A stretch of 21,530 bases of DNA. Origin: CAYNXB01 sp964401045 (GTDB taxonomy: Bacteria; Pseudomonadota; Alphaproteobacteria; Sphingomonadales; Sphingomonadaceae). A model generated the notes under the pieces. That model saw nothing but the letters and a program-made list of their open reading frames with translations, was not told the origin of the DNA and made no database searches. Below are positions 6,641 to 12,627 of this stretch, piece after piece. How positions within the stretch are numbered: the stretch's first letter is position 1; each line of letters begins with the position of its first letter. The position numbers and the translations under genes are program-made. Where the stretch lies: contig CAYNXB010000044.1 in NCBI GenBank assembly GCA_964401045.1, positions 1 through 21,530 on the forward strand, read 5' to 3'.

Positions 6641-6649
6641 TTATCCACA
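6641..6649 (+). promoter_or_regulatory. Perfect DnaA box TTATCCACA in ccrM leader
   Basis: TTATCCACA at 6641-6649 is identical to the high-affinity DnaA box. It lies 21 bases upstream of the ccrM TTG, and its TTA is also the in-frame stop upstream of that start. It sits beside two GANTC sites (6654, 6664). DnaA control of ccrM timing is an inference. Confidence 0.6.
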
Positions 6650-6653
6650 GGGT

Positions 6654-6806
6654 GAGTCCGGCGGAGTCCGAGGTCAAGCAGTGATTTAGGCTCGACATGG
6701 TTGGTACACTGTCAACTCCAGGGAGAACGAAGCGAGTCCGCCACAAGATGTAGAGTCCCTCCGGCCAGTGGGGACTCGATATGTCGCGGTGTTGCGCATC
6801 GGACTC
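6654..6806. promoter_or_regulatory. Cluster of six GANTC methylation sites in the ccrM upstream region
   Basis: GANTC occurs at 6654-6658, 6664-6668, 6734-6738, 6753-6757, 6773-6777 and 6802-6806. All six are the same hexamer: GAGTCC on the plus strand for the first four, on the minus strand for the last two. Elsewhere in the window GANTC is scattered singly. In Caulobacter the ccrM leader also carries GANTC sites and its transcription depends on their methylation state. The cluster is shared by the divergent sulfotransferase gene. Confidence 0.65.
6686..6715 (-). promoter_or_regulatory. Candidate ccrM promoter
   Basis: On the minus strand a perfect -35 TTGACA (6715-6710) is followed after 18 bases by GCCTAA (6691-6686) as a weak -10. 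Transcription would begin near 6678, placing two GANTC sites and the DnaA box in the 5' leader. The -10 match is poor, so the exact promoter is uncertain. Confidence 0.4.
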
Positions 6807-6870
6807 GACGCGTGATTTTCTTGGCGGCAAACAGCGCCAGGGTTCGACCGGTCAACCGGAGGTGGGCAAA

Positions 6871-7584
6871 ATGGCATTGCAGATTATCGGCGCGGGGCTC
6901 GGCCGCACGGGCACACTGTCCTTGAAGCTGGCGCTCGAACACATCGGCTTCGGCCCGTGCTATCACATGACGGAAATGCTTACCGGCATCCGCCGCAACC
7001 TGCCGCTGTGGCTCGATGCTGCGCAAGGCGATCCGGACTGGCATGCCCTGTTCGGCGAATACCGTTCGACCTGCGACTATCCAGGCTGCAGCTTCTGGCG
7101 AGAGCTGGCCGCGCACTATCCTGACGCGAAGGTGATCCTGACCACCCGCGATCCTGAGGGCTGGTTCGAATCCGTGAGCGCCACGATCTACTCGGCCGAT
7201 CATCGTGCCCAGTTCGAAGGCAATCCGGCGATGGCCGAGTTCTTCGAGCGAACCGTGTTCAATGACATCGGATCCTTCGTCGGAGATCGCGACGCGATGA
7301 TCGAGTACTTCAACCGCTGGAACCAGGCGGTGATCGACGAAGTGCCGGCCGAGCGGCTGCTGGTCTACCGCCCCGGCGACGGGTGGGAACCGCTGTGCGA
7401 CTTCCTCGGCGTGGCAGTGCCGCCCGAGCCCTACCCCCGGGTCAACAGCCGCGAGGAAATGACCGCCAACACCGATCGGATCGAGGAGCACCAGGGTGGC
7501 CCCCCGTCTCCCGAAGTGCTGGAAGCGATGGTGCGCGGCTACCTCGACGAGTTGCGTTTGAAAGCATTCCCCACGCTCGCCTGA
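6871..7584 (+). CDS. Sulfotransferase-family protein
   Basis: From ATG 6871 the protein has 237 residues and starts MALQIIGAGLGRTGTLSLKL. GAGLGRTGT is the 5'-phosphosulfate loop and VILTTRDPEGWFESV, near residue 90, is the 3'-phosphate-binding strand-loop of PAPS-dependent sulfotransferases (the Sulfotransfer_4 type often annotated simply as sulfotransferase family). An ideal GGAGGTGG ribosome site (6858-6865) fixes this start; an ATG at 6781 in frame would add 30 unconserved residues running through the GANTC cluster. The substrate is unknown. The gene lies opposite in strand between ccrM and rnhB, and its stop is one base from the rnhB stop. Confidence 0.85.
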   Translation: MALQIIGAGLGRTGTLSLKLALEHIGFGPCYHMTEMLTGIRRNLPLWLDAAQGDPDWHALFGEYRSTCDYPGCSFWRELAAHYPDAKVILTTRDPEGWFESVSATIYSADHRAQFEGNPAMAEFFERTVFNDIGSFVGDRDAMIEYFNRWNQAVIDEVPAERLLVYRPGDGWEPLCDFLGVAVPPEPYPRVNSREEMTANTDRIEEHQGGPPSPEVLEAMVRGYLDELRLKAFPTLA

Positions 7585-7585
7585 G

Positions 7586-8254
7586 CTATTCCGCCGGTAT
7601 TGCCGCCATCTCCAGCGGCAGTTCCGCTTGCGCAACCGGCGCGAAGCTGCGGCGGTGGAGCGGCGTCGGCCCGTGCGTGCGCAGGGCGGCGAGGTGGTCG
7701 GGGGTGCCATAGCCGACGTTGCTTTCCCAGCCGTAGTGCGGGTGCGCCTGGTGGTATTCGCGCATAAGCCGGTCGCGGTGGGTCTTGGCGAGGATCGACG
7801 CCGCCGAGATCGCCGGCTCTGTCGCATCGCCGCCCACGATGGGCCGCGCACGCCAGCGCCATTCCTCCCGCCGCCCGGCGGGCGTGAGGTTGCCGTCGAC
7901 GAGCACTTCGGCCGGGTCGCAGCCAATCGCTTCGCACAGCCGGGACACCGCCAGCGTCATCGCCAGCATCGTCGCATGGAAGATGTTGAGGCGGTCGATA
8001 TCCTCGACTTCGACCACGCCGATGCCGAATGCGCAGCGGCGGCGGATGTGGCCCTCCAGCGTCTCGCGCCGGGCGCGGCAGAGCTGCTTGGAATCCGCCA
8101 GCCCCGCCGGGCGCGGCTTGCACAGAACCACCGCTGCTGCGACAACGGGCCCGGCCAGCGGTCCTCGCCCGGCCTCGTCGACGCCGGCCACCAGCATTCC
8201 TTCGGAGAAGGCGGCGCGGCAATCGGCGAAAGGCGTTCCGGAGAGCATGTTCAT
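7586..8254 (-). CDS. rnhB: Ribonuclease HII
   Basis: RNase HII cleaves RNA embedded in DNA, including single ribonucleotides left by replication. Numbering from ATG 8254 (222 residues), GVDEAGRGPLAGP (24-36) carries catalytic Asp26 and Glu27. Asp120 (VLVDGN) and Asp161 (SILAKTHRDR) complete the active site. No strong ribosome site marks the start; ATG 8248 and ATG 8197 (just before LVAGVDEAGRG) are alternatives. With ATG 8254 its start codon shares CATG with the divergent dehydrogenase. rnhB and ccrM are neighbours in many alphaproteobacteria; here the sulfotransferase gene lies between them. Confidence 0.93.
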   Translation of the reverse strand: MNMLSGTPFADCRAAFSEGMLVAGVDEAGRGPLAGPVVAAAVVLCKPRPAGLADSKQLCRARRETLEGHIRRRCAFGIGVVEVEDIDRLNIFHATMLAMTLAVSRLCEAIGCDPAEVLVDGNLTPAGRREEWRWRARPIVGGDATEPAISAASILAKTHRDRLMREYHQAHPHYGWESNVGYGTPDHLAALRTHGPTPLHRRSFAPVAQAELPLEMAAIPAE

Positions 8255-9413
8255 GAGAATCCCGACAATTGCCCTATCGCTCCCGCTGCTCGCCGCCGCA
8301 AGCTGCGGCAGCGCACAGTCCGGGGATAGCGCCCCTGCCGCTTCCGCCAGCAATCCTGCGCCGGCCGAGACCAGGGGGCCGTTCGCGATCGCCGCGCTCG
8401 GGACGTTCGAAGAGCCGTGGGCGCTGGCGATAGAGCCGGGCACGAACCGCATCTTCATCACGGAGAAGGCCGGGACGCTGAAAGTAGTCGATCCGGCGAC
8501 CGGCAAGAGCGCGCCCGTGAGCGGCACGCCGCAAGTTTCCTACGGCGGCCAGGGCGGTTTCGCGGATGTCGCCTTCGCGCCGGACTACGCGGCCAGCCAC
8601 ACAATCTACCTGAGCTGGGTGAAAGCCGACGAAAGCGGCAAGCGCTACGGCGTGGTCGGCCGCGGCACGCTCGATTGTGCCGACATGGCGGCCTGTGCGG
8701 TGAATGGCCTGACCGAGATCTGGCGCCAGAGCCCGGCGCTCGAAACCTTCGGCCAGTTTGCGGTGCGGCTCGCGTTCGCACCAGACGGCAAGCACCTGTT
8801 CGTCGCCTCGGGCGATCTCGCCAAGGGCGATCCGGCACAGGACATCTCGAACAACCTCGGCGCGATCGTCCGCCTCAACCTCGACGGCACGCCGGCGGCG
8901 GGCAACCCGCTCGCGGGCAAGGGCAACGCAGACATCTGGACGTACGGCCACCGCAACCCCCTCGGCCTCAAGTTCGACGCCAGCGGGCAATTGTGGGACG
9001 TCGAGCACGGCCCCGCGGGGGGCGACGAGATCAACAAGCTGGTGCCGGGCGACAACTACGGCTGGCCGGTGGTCTCCAACGGCGACAACTACAACGGCAC
9101 CCCGATCCCCCGCCACCCGACCCGGCCCGAGTTCCACGCGCCGGCGATCAGCTGGAACCCCGTCATCGCACCGGGCGACATGATCTTCTATTCGGGCAAG
9201 CTGTGGCCGGAGTGGAAAGGCAACGCCATCGTCGCCGGGCTCAAGACGCAGGCGCTGGTGCGCGTGAAGCTCTCCGGCGACAAGGGCACTGAGGAAGCGC
9301 GCTATGACATGGGCAAGCGGATGCGGGGCCTCGCCGAAGCGCCGGACGGGTCGATCTACGCGATCGAGGACGGCAAGGGCGGACGATTGTTGCGACTGAC
9401 ACCCGCTAAGTAA
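8253..9413 (+). CDS. PQQ-dependent sugar dehydrogenase family lipoprotein (Asd/GSDH fold)
   Basis: This 386-residue protein begins with a signal sequence ending LLAAAS-Cys18, a plausible lipobox, followed by an Ala/Ser/Pro linker, so a periplasmic lipoprotein is likely. The six-bladed propeller motifs are visible: PWALAIEP and IFITEKAGTL (55-76), QGGFADVAFAPDYA (100-113), GHRNPLGLKF (232-241), EHGPAGGDEI (251-260) and GDNYGWPVVSNGD (266-278). The family oxidises sugars with PQQ. The motif H-x-x-x-R-[IL] that supplies the catalytic His reads Q168-FAVRL, so dehydrogenase activity is doubtful. ATG 8253 has GGAGAG at 8 bases; ATG 8247 is too close to that site. Confidence 0.88.
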   Translation: MRIPTIALSLPLLAAASCGSAQSGDSAPAASASNPAPAETRGPFAIAALGTFEEPWALAIEPGTNRIFITEKAGTLKVVDPATGKSAPVSGTPQVSYGGQGGFADVAFAPDYAASHTIYLSWVKADESGKRYGVVGRGTLDCADMAACAVNGLTEIWRQSPALETFGQFAVRLAFAPDGKHLFVASGDLAKGDPAQDISNNLGAIVRLNLDGTPAAGNPLAGKGNADIWTYGHRNPLGLKFDASGQLWDVEHGPAGGDEINKLVPGDNYGWPVVSNGDNYNGTPIPRHPTRPEFHAPAISWNPVIAPGDMIFYSGKLWPEWKGNAIVAGLKTQALVRVKLSGDKGTEEARYDMGKRMRGLAEAPDGSIYAIEDGKGGRLLRLTPAK

Positions 9414-9442
9414 TTGCGTGCGGGGGCGCGCGGCCCTATCGG
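9414..9442 (+). promoter_or_regulatory. Candidate promoter for the GNAT gene (leaderless)
   Basis: TTGCGT (9414-9419), a 17-base spacer and TATCGG (9437-9442) end 9 bases before the ATG. No ribosome site is present, so the transcript may start at or very near the start codon. Confidence 0.4.
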
Positions 9443-9451
9443 CCCGCGCCC

Positions 9452-9979
9452 ATGAACGCCGATGCAGCCACGCTGATTCCCCTCGCCGAAATCGACCCCA
9501 CGCTGGTCGAGCAATTGCTCGACCGCGCGTTCGAGCCGGAGCGCCGCAGCCGCACCGCCTACAAGGTGCGGGGGGACAGCGATTGGCTGCCCGCACTAAG
9601 CTTCGCCGCGCTCGATGCCGACGATTACCTCGTGGGCACGCTGCAGACCTGGCCAGTGGCGCTGACCGATCCGGGCGGCAAAGATCACCCGATGCTGATG
9701 GTCGGCCCAGTGGCGGTCCTGCCGGATCGGCAGGGCGAAGGCCTGGGCACCGCGCTGATGCTGACGATGCTCGCCGCGATCGATCCCGCGGCGCCGCTGC
9801 CGCAAGTGATGATTGGCGATGCGCCCTATTACGGCAGGTTCGGCTTCTCTGCCGATCACACCGCCGGCTGGCGTCTTCCGGGGCCGTGGGAGCCCGCCCG
9901 CCTGCTCGCGCGTGCGGCCAATCCCGCCGTGCTACCGGCAGAAGGCATGCTCGGCCCTTGGCGCGGGCCGATTGGCTGA
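9452..9979 (+). CDS. GNAT-family N-acetyltransferase (YhbS-like)
   Basis: This 175-residue single-domain protein has the GNAT acetyl-CoA motif VGPVAVLPDRQGEGLGTALM near residues 88-107, followed by MIGDAPYYGRFGFS, the beta-bulge region typical of YhbS-type enzymes. Its substrate is unknown. No Shine-Dalgarno site precedes the ATG. It is followed after 15 bases by the NUDIX gene, then by the CCA-adding enzyme, so the three may form one transcription unit with extra internal starts. Confidence 0.88.
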   Translation: MNADAATLIPLAEIDPTLVEQLLDRAFEPERRSRTAYKVRGDSDWLPALSFAALDADDYLVGTLQTWPVALTDPGGKDHPMLMVGPVAVLPDRQGEGLGTALMLTMLAAIDPAAPLPQVMIGDAPYYGRFGFSADHTAGWRLPGPWEPARLLARAANPAVLPAEGMLGPWRGPIG

Positions 9980-9986
9980 CTATCCC
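9958..9986 (+). promoter_or_regulatory. Candidate promoter for the NUDIX gene (leaderless)
   Basis: TTGGCG (9958-9963), a 17-base spacer and TATCCC (9981-9986) end 8 bases before the ATG of the NUDIX gene, overlapping the GNAT 3' end. Geometry matches the candidate at 9414-9442, and again no ribosome site is seen. Confidence 0.4.
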
Positions 9987-9994
9987 CGCGCGCA

Positions 9995-10600
9995 ATGAGC
10001 GCGCTGTCGGATCACCTCAAACGCCTGTTCGACGAAGGCCACGGCACCGATCTGCCGGGCCTGCGGACCGACGCAATGTTCGCCCCGCCGGGCGAAGAGA
10101 TCCGCGCGGCGGCGGTGCTGGTCGCGGTCACCGATCGGGCCGAGCCGGGGGTGCTGCTGACGCACCGCCCGCACGACATGCGCCAGCACCCCGGGCAGGT
10201 GGCGTTTCCCGGCGGCAAGCTCGATCCGGGCGAGGATGCGGTCGCCGCCGCGCTGCGCGAGGCGCATGAGGAACTGGCGATCAATCCGCATGCGGTGACG
10301 GTGATCGGCGCCAGCGACCGCTTCATCACCGGCACGGGCTACGACATCACCCCGATCCTGGGCCTGGTTCCGGCGGACCTGCCGCTGACGCCGAACCCGA
10401 TCGAGGTCGCCGAATGGTTCGAGGCTCCGCTGCGGTTCCTGCTCGATCCGGCCAACCAGATCGAAAAAGAGGCGACCTACGGCGGCCATCGGCGGCGCTA
10501 CATCGAGATCGACTGGCAGGGCCACCGTATCTGGGGCGTGACCGCGGCAATCGTCGCCAACCTCTCGCGCCGGCTGGCGTGGCAAGAGCTCGTCGAGTGA
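9995..10600 (+). CDS. NUDIX hydrolase, CoA pyrophosphatase type (NudL-like)
   Basis: This 201-residue protein carries LLTHRPHDMRQHPGQVAFPG (54-73), the signature that marks CoA-diphosphatase NUDIX enzymes (the NuCoA motif). It is followed directly by the NUDIX box: Gly74, Glu80, Arg88-Glu89 and Glu92-Glu93 in GKLDPGE...REAHEEL. Such enzymes split CoA and acyl-CoA to phosphopantetheine and 3',5'-ADP. The usual Gly near the end of the box is Ala, which is tolerated in the family. Its TGA overlaps the GTG start of the CCA-adding gene (GTGA), suggesting coupled translation. Confidence 0.92.
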   Translation: MSALSDHLKRLFDEGHGTDLPGLRTDAMFAPPGEEIRAAAVLVAVTDRAEPGVLLTHRPHDMRQHPGQVAFPGGKLDPGEDAVAAALREAHEELAINPHAVTVIGASDRFITGTGYDITPILGLVPADLPLTPNPIEVAEWFEAPLRFLLDPANQIEKEATYGGHRRRYIEIDWQGHRIWGVTAAIVANLSRRLAWQELVE

Positions 10601-11760
10601 CGACGCTACCCCCCGCCGATTGGACCATGCGCCCCGGCCTCGCGCGGCTGGCGGAAGCGCTTGGGCAAGTGCGCTGGGTCGGTGGAGCAGTGCGCGACAC
10701 GCTGGTGGACGCCACGGTCAGCGACGTGGACGCAGCGACGCCGCTCCCGCCGGAGGAGGTCATCGAACGGCTCAGGGCGGCGGGCATCCGCACGATACCC
10801 ACCGGGATCGAGCACGGAACGATTACCGCGGTTCTGGAGGACGGTCCGGTCGAAGTGACCACGCTGCGGCGCGACGTGACGACCGACGGCCGCCACGCCA
10901 CGGTCGAGTTCTCCGACGACTGGCGCGAGGACGCCGCGCGGCGCGATTTCACCATCAATGCGCTCTATGCCGATCCGCGCACGCTCGAGCTGTTCGATTA
11001 CTTCGGCGGACTCGGCGATCTCGCCGCGCGTCGCGTGCGCTTCATCGGCGACGCGCGCCAGCGCATCCGCGAGGATCACCTTCGCATCCTGCGCTACTAC
11101 CGCTTCCAGTGCCGCTTCGGCAGCGAGCTCGACGCCGAGGCGGAGGCCGCCTGCACGGAGCTGGCACCCGCTCTCAAGGGCCTCAGCCGCGAGCGCGTGT
11201 CGATGGAACTCCTTAACCTCCTCGGCTTGCCGGACCCATCCGCCACAGTCGCGCGGATGCAGCGGGCGGGCGTGCTGCAGGTAATCCTGCCGGAAGTGAC
11301 GGACGTGGCTTCGCTGCTGCGGCTGACGGCAGAGGAAGCGCGCCAGCAGGTGAGCCCGCACCCGTTGCGCCGCCTTGCCGCCCTGCTCCCGGCCGATCCC
11401 GATCTCGCAGAACAGATCGCTGCGCGGCTTCGGCTGTCCCGGGCGCAACGCGAACGGCTGGCATGCATCGCCGCCCGCGCGCCCGGCGATCCGGACCATC
11501 CGCATGCCCTCGCCTATCGCCAGGGCAGCGAGTGCGCGATCGACCGGCTGCTGCTCGCGGAAGCTTCGATCGCGCCGATCCGCGACTGGCCGATCCCGCA
11601 AATCCCGCTCAAGGGCGGCGAGATCGTCGCTCGCGGGATCGCGGCCGGTCCGGAAGTTGCGCGCGTGTTGCGGGAGGTCGAGGCGCGCTGGGTCGATGAG
11701 GGTTTCCCCGAAGCGCCGCGCGTCGCGACCCTGCTCGACGAGGTTTTGGCAGGTAATTGA
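10597..11760 (+). CDS. cca: CCA-adding tRNA nucleotidyltransferase
   Basis: The enzyme builds or repairs the 3' CCA end of tRNA. From GTG 10597 it has 387 residues. WVGGAVRD (27-34) is the nucleotide-binding loop, Asp43 and Asp45 (SDVDAAT) bind the catalytic metals, and RRDFTINAL (115-123) is the conserved motif C of class II CCA/poly(A) polymerases. IREDHLRILRYYRF marks the neck region. The start is a GTG overlapping the preceding TGA by 4 bases. The open frame extends further upstream, but only inside the NUDIX gene, and GGAVRD is already close to the N-terminus. ATG 10627 is an alternative start. Confidence 0.93.
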   Translation: MTTLPPADWTMRPGLARLAEALGQVRWVGGAVRDTLVDATVSDVDAATPLPPEEVIERLRAAGIRTIPTGIEHGTITAVLEDGPVEVTTLRRDVTTDGRHATVEFSDDWREDAARRDFTINALYADPRTLELFDYFGGLGDLAARRVRFIGDARQRIREDHLRILRYYRFQCRFGSELDAEAEAACTELAPALKGLSRERVSMELLNLLGLPDPSATVARMQRAGVLQVILPEVTDVASLLRLTAEEARQQVSPHPLRRLAALLPADPDLAEQIAARLRLSRAQRERLACIAARAPGDPDHPHALAYRQGSECAIDRLLLAEASIAPIRDWPIPQIPLKGGEIVARGIAAGPEVARVLREVEARWVDEGFPEAPRVATLLDEVLAGN

Positions 11761-11770
11761 AGCCTTTGAA

Positions 11771-11787
11771 CCGTGCATGAGGCACGG
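11771..11787 (+). terminator. Hairpin just downstream of cca
   Basis: CCGTGC (11771-11776), a 5-base loop and GCACGG (11782-11787) form a perfect stem, extended by one A-T pair, 10 bases after the cca stop. No T-run follows. A second hairpin, CGGCCGC (11857-11863), loop TTG, GCGGCCG (11867-11873), lies further on. Apart from these two stems, nothing else was recognised in 11761-11963. Confidence 0.35.
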
Positions 11788-11963
11788 TGAGCCGAGCGCG
11801 CGGGGTTTGTCATCCCGCCCAACCAATGGAACACTGGCGGCGACATAGCGAGCAGCCGGCCGCTTGGCGGCCGCCCATGCTCGCGTCGAATCCCTGTGCC
11901 TTTTCGTCGTGCAGGATGTCCCGGCTCCGGGCGGGCAAGTGTGTGGATTAATACGGGAGTACA

Positions 11964-12485
11964 ATGATGAGGTTTTCCAATATGGCTCTGGCCGCCGCGC
12001 TCGCGTTCGCGGCAACCCCTGCCGCGCTGATGGCACAAGGGCAGGAAGTCGCCGTGGGCACCACGATCTACGGCTCGGACGGCGAAGTGCTGGGCACCGT
12101 GACCGCGGTGGCCGAGGGCACCGTGACCGTCGACACCGGCGCGCACACGGCGGCCCTGCCCGCGACCGCCATCGGCAAGACCGACAAGGGCCCCACGGTC
12201 GGCCTGACCAAGGCCGAGCTCGACAGCCAGATCGTGCAGATGACCGCCGACCAGGCCGCCAAGGTGTCGGCGGCGCTCGTTGCCGGCGCGGCGGTGGCCG
12301 ACGTGGACGGCGCGGCGCTCGGCACGATCAAGTCGGTCGACGAGAACGGCGTGGTGGTGGACAGCGCCAGCGGCGCGTTTACCCTCCAGCCGGAGCACTT
12401 CTCGCTGCAGGGCGACAAGCTCACCGCGGCGGTGCGCGCGGCGGACGTGGCGGCGCAGCTCAGCGGCGGTTCGAAGGAAGGCTAA
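11964..12485 (+). CDS. Secreted protein with two tandem PRC-barrel-like modules
   Basis: This 173-residue protein has a signal peptide (ALAAALAFAATPAALMA, likely cut after Ala24). The mature part is two similar modules, about residues 31-86 and 108-163. Each has a G-x-x-[IV]-x-x-x-DG-x-x-LGT-[VI] opening, a strand ending TVDTG or VVDSA, and a closing hydrophobic strand and helix (GLTKAEL, AVRAADV). The fold resembles a PRC-barrel, but I do not recognise a named family. It is probably periplasmic; function unknown. GGGAG at 11955-11959 fits either ATG 11964 or, with better spacing, ATG 11967. No obvious operon partner. Confidence 0.75.
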   Translation: MMRFSNMALAAALAFAATPAALMAQGQEVAVGTTIYGSDGEVLGTVTAVAEGTVTVDTGAHTAALPATAIGKTDKGPTVGLTKAELDSQIVQMTADQAAKVSAALVAGAAVADVDGAALGTIKSVDENGVVVDSASGAFTLQPEHFSLQGDKLTAAVRAADVAAQLSGGSKEG

Positions 12486-12492
12486 ACAAGAC

Positions 12493-12617
12493 AATCCTCC
12501 CCGGCATAGGGGAGGCGACCATGCGAAGGATGGAGGGGCATCTAAACCAAGCGAACCGCTTGATCGATCGAGGTGCCCCTCCACCACCTTGCGGGTGACC
12601 CCCGGTGGGGGAGGATC
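12493..12617. repeat. Composite palindromic intergenic repeat (half A + spacer + half B)
   Basis: The outer arms are ATCCTCCCC and GGGGAGGAT. Half A has hairpin CCTCCCC (12496-12502)/GGGGAGG (12509-12515) and ends GGAGGGGCA (12532-12540). The core arms TGGAGGGGCA and TGCCCCTCCA (12574-12583) pair around a small stem AAGCG/CGCTT (12549-12561). Half B repeats CCCCTCCACC and GGGGGAGG found at 457-466 and 495-502. It fills the gap between the convergent ends of the secreted-protein gene and parC, and may serve as a two-way terminator. Confidence 0.8.
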
Positions 12618-12627
12618 GTCGTTTTCT

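Noticed and set aside
6781..6870. Longer sulfotransferase start at ATG 6781
   Set aside because: The extra 30 residues are unconserved in character and cover the GANTC cluster, while ATG 6871 has a near-perfect ribosome site and begins the conserved MALQIIGAGLGRTGT.
7785..8252. Longer dehydrogenase frame starting at 7785
   Set aside because: The extra part lies antisense to rnhB and would bury the signal peptide that begins at 8253.
8255..8527. Longer RNase HII frame starting at 8527
   Set aside because: It would add about 91 residues antisense to the dehydrogenase signal peptide and propeller. RNase HII homologs begin close to GVDEAGRGP.
12493..12617. Small RNA gene or riboswitch
   Set aside because: The folding potential is explained by the repeat palindromes, which match the copy at 50-502. 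No promoter is seen and it lies between convergent gene ends.
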